From assembly GCA_947474855.1 (NCBI GenBank), contig CANJKV010000005.1, positions 1 through 64,000 on the forward strand: a stretch of DNA of 64,000 nt, read 5' to 3'. The notes under the pieces were generated by a model. The model saw only the letters and a program-made list of their open reading frames with translations. It ran no database searches and had not been told where the DNA came from. The position numbers and the translations under genes were made by a program. The DNA is from Aurantimonadaceae bacterium (GTDB lineage: Bacteria; Pseudomonadota; Alphaproteobacteria; Rhizobiales; Rhizobiaceae). Shown one piece after another: positions 19,948-28,329 of the stretch (its first letter is position 1; every line of letters begins with the position of its first letter).

Positions 19948-21486
19948 TCAGCTCTCGGGCTCGACATAGCGCGGAAACACAGCCTTCGGCGCGGGCAGCG
20001 CCGTTCCCGGCTGCAGCATTGCGCCGCCGCTGAGAGCCGCGAAGCTCCGCTGGTCCTCCGCTACGCCGAGGAGCTCGAGCAGGGCCGCGGCGCTTTCCGG
20101 CATGAAAGGCTGGAGCAGGATCGAAACGCGCCGGATCGTTTCGGCGGTCACGAAGAGCACCGTCTCCATCCGCACCGGGTCGGTCTTGCGCAGCGCCCAG
20201 GGCTCCTGACCGGCGAAGTAGCGGTTCGCTTCGGACACCACCGCGATCACCCGCGCCAGGACGGCGTGGAGCTCCTGCCGCTCCATCGCAGAGCGTGCTT
20301 CGGCGAGGATCGCGCCCGCCGCATCGAGCATCGCCGCATCCGCCGGCGTGAACGCTCCCGGCGTCGGCACGACGCTGCCGACGTTCTTCGCGATCATCGA
20401 CAGCGAGCGCTGGGCGAGATTGCCGAGATCGTTGGCGAGCTCCCCGTTGATGCGCGCGACGATCGCCTCGTGGCTGTAGTTGCCGTCCTGGCCGAACGGC
20501 ACCTCACGAAGGAGGAAGTAACGGACGGCATCGAGCCCATAGGCCGCGACCAGCGCGAAGGGGTCGATGACGTTGCCGACCGACTTCGACATCTTCTCCC
20601 CGCGATTGAACAGGAAGCCGTGCGCGAAGACGCGATCGGGAAGCGGCAGACCCGCCGACATCAGGAAGGCGGGCCAGTAGACGGTGTGAAAGCGGACGAT
20701 GTCCTTGCCGATCACGTGGAGGTTGGCGGGCCAGAAGCCGGAGCGCGGTCCGCCGTCGGGATAGCCGGTCGCGGTCAGATAGTTCGTCAGGGCATCGACC
20801 CAGACGTACATCACGTGGCGCTCGTCGCCCGGCACCGGAATGCCCCAGTCGAACGTGGTGCGCGAGACCGACAGGTCGCGCAGTCCGGAGCGCACGAAGG
20901 ACACCACCTCGTTGCGCCGCTCGGCCGGCCCGATGAAGGTCGGATGGGCCTCGTAATGCGCCAGCAGGCGCTCGCCGAAGGCGGAGAGGCGGAAGAAGTA
21001 GCTTTCTTCCTCCACCCATTCGACCGGCGTGCCCTGAGGCCCGTAGCGCACGCCGTCGGCGCGCAGCTCGGTCTCGTTCTCGCCGTAATAGGCCTCGTCG
21101 CGGACCGAGTACCAGCCGGTATAGGCATCCTTGTAGATGTCGCCGGCCGCGACCATCCGGTTCCAGATGTCCTGGCTGGCGCGGCGATGCCGCTCCTCCG
21201 TCGTGCGGATGAAGTCGTCGTTGGATGCGTTGAGCGCCTTGGCCATCGCCTTGAACTCGGCGGTGTTGCGGTCGGCCAGGGTTCGCGGCTCGATACCTTC
21301 CGCCCGCGCCGTCTGCATCATCTTGATGCCGTGCTCGTCGGTGCCGGTCAGGAAGAACACGTCGAAGCCGTCGAGCCGCTTGAAGCGGGCGATCGCGTCG
21401 GTCGCGATCAGCTCGTAGGCATGGCCGATGTGGGGCCGCCCGTTCGGGTAGGAGATCGCGGTGGTGACGTAGAAGCGCTCAGCCAT
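19948..21486 (-). CDS. metG: Methionyl-tRNA synthetase
   Basis: Class I synthetase charging tRNA-Met, 512 residues. HIGH motif in [10 protein letters not shown] and KMSKS motif in [13 protein letters not shown]. The whole protein contains no cysteine, so the zinc knuckle found in E. coli-type MetRS is absent; it belongs to the zinc-less short type. A C-terminal tRNA-binding dimer domain is also absent. The start at 21486 is taken from homology ([16 protein letters not shown]). The track's 21540 start adds 18 unrelated residues. Confidence 0.97.
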   Translation of the reverse strand: MAERFYVTTAISYPNGRPHIGHAYELIATDAIARFKRLDGFDVFFLTGTDEHGIKMMQTARAEGIEPRTLADRNTAEFKAMAKALNASNDDFIRTTEERHRRASQDIWNRMVAAGDIYKDAYTGWYSVRDEAYYGENETELRADGVRYGPQGTPVEWVEEESYFFRLSAFGERLLAHYEAHPTFIGPAERRNEVVSFVRSGLRDLSVSRTTFDWGIPVPGDERHVMYVWVDALTNYLTATGYPDGGPRSGFWPANLHVIGKDIVRFHTVYWPAFLMSAGLPLPDRVFAHGFLFNRGEKMSKSVGNVIDPFALVAAYGLDAVRYFLLREVPFGQDGNYSHEAIVARINGELANDLGNLAQRSLSMIAKNVGSVVPTPGAFTPADAAMLDAAGAILAEARSAMERQELHAVLARVIAVVSEANRYFAGQEPWALRKTDPVRMETVLFVTAETIRRVSILLQPFMPESAAALLELLGVAEDQRSFAALSGGAMLQPGTALPAPKAVFPRYVEPES

Positions 21487-21574
21487 AGGGCCTTCATGTC
21501 GCAGGACGAGTCGGAAGTTCAAGCCCCGGCCATACTGCATGCCCGCCCGCGCCTCAATCGCCGGCGCGCAGACG

Positions 21575-22603
21575 TCAGGCGAAGAACCGACCGAACAGCG
21601 TCATCAGCATCTGCTTCTTGTCGAGATTATAGGCGGCGCCGCGTCGCAGCCGGGCATTCTCATCCTGCCAGAGACGGGCGTAGCGAGCCGCCTCGGCGGC
21701 GTCTCCCGCCGCCAGCCGGGCGCGCGATCGCTCCGCTGCCTGATCGAGAAGATCGTTGACGAGTAGATCGTAGCCGACCTCCCTGCCCTTCTGGACCAGC
21801 GCGTCGGCTATTGCCTGAATGGCGAGCCAATCGGGTTGGGGAGCGGCAAGGATCCGCTCGACACCGGCGCGAATCTCGTCGCCGCCGTTGAGGAGCTGCG
21901 ACAAGGCGCGCCGCACGCTGCCGGAGGCCGCAGCCACCGCGTGGCGGACCGCCTCCGGGGAGCAGCCGTGCGGCAGGCCGGAAAGGATATCGGCCACCTC
22001 GCGGTCCTCCAGCGGGCCGAAGCGCAAAGCTCGGCAACGCGAGCGGATGGTCGGCAGCACGGCGGCCGGACGGTGCGCGACGATGAGGAAGAGCGATCGC
22101 TCCGGCGGCTCTTCGAGGATCTTCAGGAGCGCGTTGGCCGCGCTGGCGTTGAGATCGTCGGCCGGATCGACGATCGCGATGCGCCAGGCGTCCTCGTCCG
22201 CCGTGCGGTGGAAGAAGCGGTTGAGCTTGCGCACCTCGGACACGGTGAGATCGCTGCGGAAGGCTCCGGTCTTCTCGTTCTTCGGTCGCTGAAGGTGGAT
22301 GAGGCCGGGATAACTGTCCTGCGCGATCTGGCGCACGATCGGGTCGTCCGGGCCCGGCGGCTCGCGCCGGTCGAGGCCGACGAGCAGGCGGCGCGCGAAG
22401 GCGAAGGCCGCCGTCGCCTTGCCGATCCCGCGAGGCCCCTCCAGGATCCAGCCGTGGTGAAATCGCGCCGAGCGCGCCGCCTCGTCGAGAACCGCCATCG
22501 GCTCGCGATGGCCGACCAGGTTCAGCCTGGCCGCCGGCGGCGCGACGCCGTCGAAGTCGTCGTGCCCTTCCTCGTGCGCGAGGACGTCGGTTTCCAGGCT
22601 CAT
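21575..22603 (-). CDS. holB: DNA polymerase III delta' subunit
   Basis: Clamp-loader subunit of about 342 residues. Seen: a P-loop-like [14 protein letters not shown], an arginine-finger-type SRC segment ([11 protein letters not shown]) and [19 protein letters not shown]...[12 protein letters not shown]. The zinc-binding cysteines of some clamp-loader proteins are not obvious. The start is the ATG at 22603, which overlaps the tmk stop (ATGA), so it is coupled to tmk. The long track ORF starting at 22747 runs back into tmk out of frame. Confidence 0.95.
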   Translation of the reverse strand: MSLETDVLAHEEGHDDFDGVAPPAARLNLVGHREPMAVLDEAARSARFHHGWILEGPRGIGKATAAFAFARRLLVGLDRREPPGPDDPIVRQIAQDSYPGLIHLQRPKNEKTGAFRSDLTVSEVRKLNRFFHRTADEDAWRIAIVDPADDLNASAANALLKILEEPPERSLFLIVAHRPAAVLPTIRSRCRALRFGPLEDREVADILSGLPHGCSPEAVRHAVAAASGSVRRALSQLLNGGDEIRAGVERILAAPQPDWLAIQAIADALVQKGREVGYDLLVNDLLDQAAERSRARLAAGDAAEAARYARLWQDENARLRRGAAYNLDKKQMLMTLFGRFFA

Positions 22604-23325
22604 CGAGGCTCGACAAGCGGCGCCGTCTTTGCCGCGAAAGCATTGCCCACGCGGTCCATGCGGGCGGCGTCCATTCGGTCCTCGACAAGCGCCGAGATCT
22701 CCGCCGCTACGGCGTCTGCGGGCTGACGCGCGTCGACGACGACGCATCGTTCGGGCTCGGTCCTCGCGATCTCCAGGAAGGCTCGGCGCCGGGCCTCGTG
22801 CCGCGACACCGCTTCCTTCTCGAATCGGTCCGCCGCGCGCCTGCCGCGCCGCTTGGCGGCGCGCGCGAGCCCTTCCACGGCGGGAATGTCGAGGATGACC
22901 GTCAGATCGGGGTAAAGCCCACCGAGCGTCGCGCGCTCGAGGTTGCCCAGGAACGTTCGATCGGCCATCGGGTCCTGACCCTGATAAACGCGCGTGGAAT
23001 CGTGAAAGCGGTCGGACAGGACGATCTCGCCTCGCGCCAGGGCAGGTGCGATCACGGACGCGATGTGGTCCGCGCGCGCGGCCGACAGCAGCACGGCTTC
23101 GGCTTCCGGGCCGAGCGCCTCGGCGGCACCGGACAGAAGCACATGACGCACGGCCTCGGCGCCGATCGAGCCGCCTGGCTCGCGCGTCGCCACCACGACG
23201 TGCCCCTGTGCTCGCAGCCTGTCCCGCAGCCTCTCGACTTGCGTGGACTTGCCGCTGCCTTCCCCGCCCTCGAAGGTGATGAACAGTCCGCGTCGCGGCG
23301 ATGCCTGATCCAAGTGCCGCGTCAC
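22600..23325 (-). CDS. tmk: Thymidylate kinase
   Basis: Phosphorylates dTMP to dTDP. P-loop FEGGEGSGKSTQ, DR motif in LSDRFHDSTRVYQG, and a LID-like segment RAAKRRGRRAADRFE. The true start is most likely the GTG at 23325 (VTRHLDQASPRRGLF), which overlaps the dacC-like stop as GTGA; the track's 23880 start lies deep in that upstream gene in another frame. Length is about 241 residues, somewhat longer than the usual ~210 owing to the N-terminal lead. It is translationally coupled on both sides. Confidence 0.96.
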   Translation of the reverse strand: MTRHLDQASPRRGLFITFEGGEGSGKSTQVERLRDRLRAQGHVVVATREPGGSIGAEAVRHVLLSGAAEALGPEAEAVLLSAARADHIASVIAPALARGEIVLSDRFHDSTRVYQGQDPMADRTFLGNLERATLGGLYPDLTVILDIPAVEGLARAAKRRGRRAADRFEKEAVSRHEARRRAFLEIARTEPERCVVVDARQPADAVAAEISALVEDRMDAARMDRVGNAFAAKTAPLVEPR

Positions 23326-24512
23326 AGCGCGCGCACCCAGCCGAAAGCGAGCTCCGCCAGCGCGTCGGTCGCGCGTTCGGTGAAGCTGCCCTGATCCACC
23401 GACGAGGCCGCGTAGAGATCGACGCTGAGCGACGGCTTGTCGTCGATCATCACCACCATCTGCCCGACGCGGTCGCCCTCGGCGACGGGAGCGAGCACCG
23501 GGCCGTCGTAGCGGATCGAGGCGCTGACCCGGTCGGCCTCGTCGGTCGGCACGAAGGCGACGACGGGCGCCTGGGCGACGAGCCCGACCGAACCCGCTAC
23601 CCCGCCATAGACCGCGGCCTGACCGACGACCTCGTCCGGCTGGAACAGCACGGCGCGACTGAAGGCCTGGTTGGCCCAGTCCAGCAGAGACTTGGCTTCC
23701 TTCGATCTGTCGGCATCCGACTTGAGGCCGCTGAGCGCCAGAAAGGTCTTGCGGCCGTCGCGCTCCGTCGCGCCCAAGAGCGCAAAGCCCGTTTCTTCCG
23801 TATAGCCCGTCGTCAGGCCCGTGGCGCCGACATCCATGCGCAGCAGCGGATTGCGGTTGCGCTGCAGGATCTTGTTCCACTCGAACTCCGGCTGCCTGTA
23901 GATCTGGTAAAGATCCGGATAGGTAGCCTCCATGTGACGGCCGAGGCGCACGAGATCGCGCGCCGTCACCTGCTGGCCGTCGGCCGGAAGGCCCGATGGA
24001 TTGACGAAGCGCGAGCTGGTCAGGCCGAGTTCGGCGGCGCGCTCGTTCATGCGCTCGGCGAAGCCGGCTTCGGAGCCGCTCATGCCCTCCGCAAGGATGA
24101 TGGTCGCGTCGTTGGCCGCCTGAACGATCGTCCCGCGAACGAGGTCGATCACCGGCACGCTCGACTTCAGCGCGGCGAACATGGTCGAGGTGCCGGACGG
24201 GGCGCCGCCCGTTCGCCAGGCATGTTCGGACACCGGAAAGGCACGGTCCAGCGAGAGGTCGCCTTTGGCGACGGCGTCGAACACGACCTCCATCGTCATG
24301 ACCTTGGCGAGCGAGGCCGGCGGAAACGGCGTGTCGGCATCCTTCTCGAAGAGGACTGCACCCGTTTCGCCGTCGACGATCAGAGCCTGCGCCGCCGTCG
24401 TCTCCGGGAGGCGGCCGAGCGGCTCATCGGTCTGGCCGAAGGCGAGGCTCGACGCGACGAGCGCGAAGGCGCCGAGAGCCGTCGCCGCGAGCAGCGAAAT
24501 ATTGGGTGTCAT
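23322..24512 (-). CDS. dacC: D-alanyl-D-alanine carboxypeptidase family protein (PBP5/6 type), altered motifs
   Basis: Exported low-molecular-mass penicillin-binding protein homologue, 396 residues, signal peptide about 1-26, peptidase S11 domain about 38-280, C-terminal beta domain about 290-390. The nucleophile motif SLAK (67-70) is intact. The expected SxN motif reads AAN (132-134, in VQAANDATI), and the expected KTG reads TTG (234-236, in GLTTGYTEETG). Both changes were checked in the DNA. The protein may therefore be weak or inactive as a carboxypeptidase, though penicillin binding cannot be excluded. It sits between rlpA and tmk in a conserved rhizobial order and overlaps tmk. The symbol marks the family only. 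Confidence 0.88.
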   Translation of the reverse strand: MTPNISLLAATALGAFALVASSLAFGQTDEPLGRLPETTAAQALIVDGETGAVLFEKDADTPFPPASLAKVMTMEVVFDAVAKGDLSLDRAFPVSEHAWRTGGAPSGTSTMFAALKSSVPVIDLVRGTIVQAANDATIILAEGMSGSEAGFAERMNERAAELGLTSSRFVNPSGLPADGQQVTARDLVRLGRHMEATYPDLYQIYRQPEFEWNKILQRNRNPLLRMDVGATGLTTGYTEETGFALLGATERDGRKTFLALSGLKSDADRSKEAKSLLDWANQAFSRAVLFQPDEVVGQAAVYGGVAGSVGLVAQAPVVAFVPTDEADRVSASIRYDGPVLAPVAEGDRVGQMVVMIDDKPSLSVDLYAASSVDQGSFTERATDALAELAFGWVRAL

Positions 24513-24548
24513 GGAGCAGGCATCGCGGGCATGAGGTGAAACGTCGGT

Positions 24549-24572
24549 GCGCCTGCCATATTAGAGGCAGGC
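24549..24572 (-). other. Hairpin between rlpA and the dacC-like gene
   Basis: Perfect 8-base inverted repeat CGCCTGCC / GGCAGGCG around an 8-base AT-rich loop (ATATTAGA), in the 112-base minus-strand gap between rlpA and the carboxypeptidase homologue. No T-run follows on the minus strand. It may attenuate read-through from rlpA, stabilise the rlpA 3' end, or act as an operator for the next gene. Confidence 0.4.
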
Positions 24573-24624
24573 GGCAGTCGCGTCGACCGTGTCGGCGCAA
24601 CGACCAACCACGCCGCGACCGGGA

Positions 24625-25755
24625 TCAGTCCCGCAGAACGAAGGCATCCTCGGCGCCGGCCTGCCACAGCATGCGAAGCACCGTATCGGCATCGACGCCG
24701 GCGTGGAGCGTGAGCGTCAGCGCCCTGCCCTCGCCGGCCGCTTCTTCGCCGAGCGAGCCGCGACCGAGCGCCACGGCACGGACCTTCTCGACCCGCGAGC
24801 GATCGGTGAGCGTGCCGACCGAGATGATCTCGACGCCCTGCGGCGCCGCGGCGGCACCGACCTCTCGAAGTGCCGCCGCGGCGCCGGTCTCGGTCCCGGA
24901 GGCGGCGTAGGACGACATGAGCGAGGCGGCGAGCGCGAGGTTCGACGGAACCGGGACGCGTCCTTCGCCCGGCCGTTCGGCGCGGGTCGGCACCGGCACG
25001 CCGGGCGGTCGCACGCCCGGCACTTCGGAATATGCGGAGGCGACGCTCTGGCCAACCGGTGAGCGGGCCGCGGCGGTGATCGACGCGACCATCACCTGAT
25101 CCGGTGTTCCGACAGGCAGGCGGCCCTCGCCGGGCCGGAAGCTCGCCATCAGCCGCGAGGTGTCGTCACCCTCGAGCGGCGCGCGCCCCACGTACTCGAC
25201 CTTGACGTCGGCGACGCCGTCGCGATGGAAGCCGAGCATCTGCGCGGCCTTGGACGACACGTCGATCTCGCGGCCGTGGGCGTATGGCCCGCGATCGTTG
25301 ACGCGGACCATGATCCGGTTGCCGTTCTCGAGGTTTGTCACCATGGCATAAGACGGCAGCGGAAAGGTCGTGTGCGCGGCCGATAGGCCGAACATGTCGT
25401 AAACCTCGCCGTTGGCGGTGAGGCGTCCGTGGAAGTTCGCGCCGTACCAGGACGCCTTGCCGAGCTTCGCGTAGCCCGGCTGGTCTTTCGGGTAGTACCA
25501 CTTGCCGCGGACCTTGTACGGCTTGCCGACCTGCTCGCGACCCCCGCCCTTCCGAACCTTGCGAAGGTTCGAGACGCGCGGGCTCGCCGGCACGCCGAAG
25601 ACGCTCTCGCTGAAGATCGGCGCATCGTCGGGTGGCGCGAGCTCCGCCGATTCCATGACTTCGGAGGACTGGCAGGCGCTCAGGGAAAGCGAGGCGATCA
25701 CCACGATTGCGGCACTCCGCAGCGATGCCTTTCGGCTGCCAGACGCATCAGCCAT
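24625..25755 (-). CDS. rlpA: RlpA-family septal-ring lipoprotein
   Basis: 376 residues. Lipoprotein signal ending in LSLSACQSS (lipidated Cys), a double-psi beta-barrel domain at about 85-185 (ASWYGANFHGRLTANGEVYD, SAAHTTFPLP, RVNDRGPYAHGREIDVS), a long Pro/Ala-rich middle, and a C-terminal domain of about 70 residues that may be a divergent SPOR domain. RlpA proteins of Pseudomonas are lytic transglycosylases acting on denuded glycan strands at the septum; the conserved His (SAAHTT) and Asp (VNDRG) of that activity are present. It is first in the minus-strand run that leads to dac, tmk and holB. Confidence 0.92.
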   Translation of the reverse strand: MADASGSRKASLRSAAIVVIASLSLSACQSSEVMESAELAPPDDAPIFSESVFGVPASPRVSNLRKVRKGGGREQVGKPYKVRGKWYYPKDQPGYAKLGKASWYGANFHGRLTANGEVYDMFGLSAAHTTFPLPSYAMVTNLENGNRIMVRVNDRGPYAHGREIDVSSKAAQMLGFHRDGVADVKVEYVGRAPLEGDDTSRLMASFRPGEGRLPVGTPDQVMVASITAAARSPVGQSVASAYSEVPGVRPPGVPVPTRAERPGEGRVPVPSNLALAASLMSSYAASGTETGAAAALREVGAAAAPQGVEIISVGTLTDRSRVEKVRAVALGRGSLGEEAAGEGRALTLTLHAGVDADTVLRMLWQAGAEDAFVLRD

Positions 25756-26062
25756 CGAAACAGGTCCCCCGGTTGATCACATCGCGTGTCGGCCCGGAAA
25801 GAATCCGAGACCGGTCCTCATCCCTCGTCGGAAGAGACTAAAAGAAGATTAACGCCGCATTCAATATTGAAATCTTGTGTGATGTCCCTCTCCTCATCAT
25901 CTGTGGGTTGCCTGTGACATGGATGCGACAGCATCGGGCGAATCGATTTGGCACAGCGCCGGCCCATCCCGCATTGCAACTTCGCTGGCATTTCCGCGTT
26001 TCAGAGCCGGATCGGTACAGGCTGGCGTGCTGCTTGCCAGTGCGCCCGAGAAGGAGTCCGAT
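25756..26062. other. 307-base divergent region between rlpA and a small secreted protein gene
   Basis: Holds the promoters of the divergent rlpA (minus) and the 88-residue protein (plus). An AT-rich patch at 25840-25875 contains a perfect 12-base palindrome TTCAATATTGAA (25860-25871), a candidate operator for either gene. An AAGGAG ribosome site at 26051-26056 serves the plus-strand gene. ORFs called across this stretch are not supported. Confidence 0.5.
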
Positions 26063-26329
26063 ATGCGGGTGAAGCTTTGGCTCGGCACGAGCCTGCTGGT
26101 GGCGGTCGTCGCCTCGGGTGCCTTTTTGCTGGCGCAGCCGGAAGCCCAAGCCGTCGACGAATCTCAGGCGGTCGCCGTTTCGTGTCAGAACGACATCTCG
26201 GCCTGGGATGCGATCCGGGCGGGTTCGACGAATGCTGACCGTCGTGAGATGTCGAAGGCACTGGATGCCGCCGTGCGCTGCGGGCACCAGATCACGACGG
26301 AAGATCGCGAACTGCTGGGCGAGGTCTGA
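26063..26329 (+). CDS. Small secreted protein of unknown function
   Basis: 88 residues, not recognised. A signal peptide is clear (MRVKLWLGTSLLVAVVASGAFLLAQPEAQA), leaving a mature part of about 58 residues with two cysteines (VSCQND... and AVRCGHQ) that could form a disulfide in the periplasm. Start at 26063 because AAGGAG stands six bases upstream and the signal peptide begins here; the track's 25919 start adds an unlikely N-terminus. It stands alone between divergent rlpA and a non-coding stretch. Confidence 0.7.
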   Translation: MRVKLWLGTSLLVAVVASGAFLLAQPEAQAVDESQAVAVSCQNDISAWDAIRAGSTNADRREMSKALDAAVRCGHQITTEDRELLGEV

Positions 26330-26944
26330 CGACGAAACGACCATGGGGTACCCCGCCCGGCTCACGCCGGACGGGGCCATGCATATTCCCGAGGAAGCTT
26401 GGATCGCTTGGGTCCGCATCCCTGCGGGAGGTGGCGGCGCGCCTTTAGCATCGATGATCCGAGAAGCGGAACCCCTGATTGCTCGTCAAGCGGCTCGCCG
26501 AGCCCTCCGATCGTTGGAGAGGAAGCCGATTTCAGAGCGAAATGGATGTCGCGGATGGCCCGCGGCCGTTCGGTTGCCGGGTCTTCGGCCAAATTGGCGA
26601 GTCGCTCGGGCTGACGATTCGGCGGAGTGCTTTCGTACGAAGCAATGGCGCAGCAAAGCTGATCCCGGTAAGAGCACGGCGTTGATCGACTGGCTCCTGG
26701 TGCTGCCCGGTGCCTTGGCGAAGCGAGACCACCAACAATGACAGTTCCGGATTTCAGAGCTGTTCAGGCCAGCGATGGGGCTCCTCCGCCACCAACCGGC
26801 CACCTTCGCCGCGGTTTCGATCTCGCGTCGCGCGCTGCCGTTCTTCACCGATTTGCCCGGCGCCTCGATGGGCTTCTCAAGCGCCCACCCAAGCCTCTGC
26901 CCGGCAAGTCGCTTCCGGCTCATCTGGGCTCAGCCGGCATCGAG
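26330..26944. other. 615-base stretch without a recognisable gene
   Basis: Between the small secreted protein and the glycosyltransferase. Several overlapping ORFs on both strands (for example 26118-26741 plus, 26486-26923 minus) have no ribosome site, no family resemblance and unnatural composition. A hairpin with 11-base arms and one mismatch (CCCCGCCCGGC / GCCGGACGGGG, 26351-26376) comes 21 bases after the stop of the small gene but lacks a T-run. It could be a decayed gene, a long leader of the glycosyltransferase operon, or contain an unrecognised RNA. Confidence 0.45.
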
Positions 26945-27703
26945 ATGATGTCCCGTCCGGCAGGCGACGCTCCTCCTCCCGTGCGTTTCGCGATGATCAG
27001 CGTCGTCGTGCCGGCACGCAACGAAGCGGCGAACCTGCCGATCCTGGTGGAGGAGATCACGACCGCGCTCGGAGCCCGCGACCACGAGATCGTCATCGTC
27101 GACGATGGATCGTCGGACGACACGCCCGCCGTTCTGGTGGCGCTTCGTGCCTCCGGCTTCGCTGTTCGTCATGTGCGACACGACCAGGCCTGCGGGCAAA
27201 GTCGCGCGATCCGCACGGGCGCCCTTCTGGCGCGCGGCGACGTGGTCGCGACCATCGACGGCGACGGGCAGAACGACCCGCGCTTTCTTCCTCAACTCAT
27301 CGACCTTCTCGAGATGTCCGGCCGGCAGACCGCTCTGGCCGCCGGACAACGGCTGCGCCGAACCGACACGCCGATGAAGCAGGCCGCCTCGACCTTCGCC
27401 AACCGGCTGCGCTCGGCGATGCTGCGGGACGGCACGCGCGACACCGGTTGCGGGCTCAAGGCCATCCCGACGCAGATCCTGAAAACACTGCCCTACTTCG
27501 AGGGTTGGCACCGCTACCTACCGGCTCTCGTGCTGCGCGAGGGGCTGGGGGTCGTGTACCTCGACGTCGTCGACCGGAACCGGCGCTTCGGGCGATCGAA
27601 CTACGGCATCTTCGATCGCGCGCTGGTCGGAGCCGTGGACCTGTGGGGCGTCTGGTGGCTTCTGCGACGGGGGCGTCGGCGCCCGTCCGTGACGGAGCTC
27701 TAG
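26945..27703 (+). CDS. Family 2 glycosyltransferase (polyprenyl-phosphate sugar synthase type)
   Basis: GT2 enzyme of the dolichyl-phosphate-mannose-synthase type. Begins MISVVVPARNEAANLPILVEEI, with DDGSSDDT and the catalytic-region DGDGQNDP, and lacks C-terminal membrane helices. Together with the next small gene and the downstream polytopic transferase it resembles the RgtE/RgtF plus GT83 system, in which a sugar (galacturonate in Rhizobium) is loaded on polyprenyl phosphate and moved to lipid A or core on the periplasmic side; the sugar here is unknown. Start uncertain: ATG 26945/26948 or 26993 are all better than the track's 26738, which has an odd 69-residue lead. Confidence 0.85.
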   Translation: MMSRPAGDAPPPVRFAMISVVVPARNEAANLPILVEEITTALGARDHEIVIVDDGSSDDTPAVLVALRASGFAVRHVRHDQACGQSRAIRTGALLARGDVVATIDGDGQNDPRFLPQLIDLLEMSGRQTALAAGQRLRRTDTPMKQAASTFANRLRSAMLRDGTRDTGCGLKAIPTQILKTLPYFEGWHRYLPALVLREGLGVVYLDVVDRNRRFGRSNYGIFDRALVGAVDLWGVWWLLRRGRRRPSVTEL

Positions 27704-27707
27704 CCGC

Positions 27708-28070
27708 GTGCTGCAGTCGATCGTCGACTTCTTCCACCACGTCTTCGTCGAGCGCTTCGACGCGTGGGTCGTGCTCGGCTTCGCGGCTCAGGCCATGTTC
27801 ACCGGCCGTTTCATCGTCCAGTGGATCGCGTCGGAGCGCGCCAGGCGAAGCGTCGTCCCCGTCGCTTTCTGGACGCTCTCCCTCGCAGGAGGCGCCCTTC
27901 TCCTCGTCTACGCCATCCACCGGCGCGACCCGGTCTTCATCGCGGGACAAGCCGCGGGGCTCGTCGTCTATGTCCGCAACCTCAAGCTCATCGCCGACGA
28001 GAAGCGCGGCATTCCGGCCGCAGACGCATCTCCATCCGAGCAAGGCGCCTCCACGACCAATTCCGGTTGA
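27708..28070 (+). CDS. Lipid-A-disaccharide-synthase N-terminal-like (LAB_N) membrane protein
   Basis: 120 residues with three hydrophobic segments (WVVLGFAAQAMFTGRFIVQW; a SVVPVAFWTLSLAGGALLLVYAI segment; PVFIAGQAAGLVVYVRNL). This is the LAB_N domain, seen alone or at the N-terminus of some LpxB proteins, and in Rhizobium as RgtF, which helps RgtE make polyprenyl-phosphate galacturonate. It starts at a GTG four bases after the GT2 stop, so the two are one operon. The role as partner or flippase-like helper of the GT2 enzyme is inferred from that precedent. Confidence 0.85.
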   Translation: MLQSIVDFFHHVFVERFDAWVVLGFAAQAMFTGRFIVQWIASERARRSVVPVAFWTLSLAGGALLLVYAIHRRDPVFIAGQAAGLVVYVRNLKLIADEKRGIPAADASPSEQGASTTNSG

Positions 28071-28183
28071 CGTCCTGCGCCTGCCAAGGCTAGAGCCCGA
28101 ACCGCGTGAACCGTTCTGCAGCGAACGTCATTTTCGGCGGTCTTGAACGAAGACCGGCGATGTCGCTGCCGACAGGAAAGCCT

Positions 28184-28270
28184 GGATGGGTGGCCGAGCG
28201 GTTGAAGGCACCGGTCTTGAAAACCGGCGGGCGGGAAACCGTCTCGTGGGTTCGAATCCCACCCCATCCG
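28184..28270 (+). tRNA. tRNA-Ser (anticodon TGA)
   Basis: 87 bases with acceptor stem GGATGGG/CCCATCC, anticodon stem CCGGT/ACCGG around loop CTTGAAA (anticodon TGA at 28218-28220), a class II long variable arm, and T arm GTGGG-TTCGAAT-CCCAC. Discriminator base G; CCA is not encoded. It lies on the same strand between the LAB_N gene and the polytopic glycosyltransferase, so it either has its own promoter or interrupts that operon. Confidence 0.97.
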
Positions 28271-28329
28271 TTCCCGCCGGCGCTCGCGCGAGAGCCGAGC
28301 GCCGTGCCGCTTCCGTCAGGGTGAACGAC

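Noticed and set aside
19228-21759. 843-residue plus-strand ORF
   Set aside because: Antisense to tatD, metG and the holB end. Composition is skewed and there is no recognisable motif or ribosome site.
26118-26741. 207-residue plus-strand ORF
   Set aside because: Begins inside the small secreted protein gene in another frame, with no motif or ribosome site.
28186-28320. N-terminal part of the track ORF 28186-29526
   Set aside because: It is the tRNA-Ser gene read as protein.
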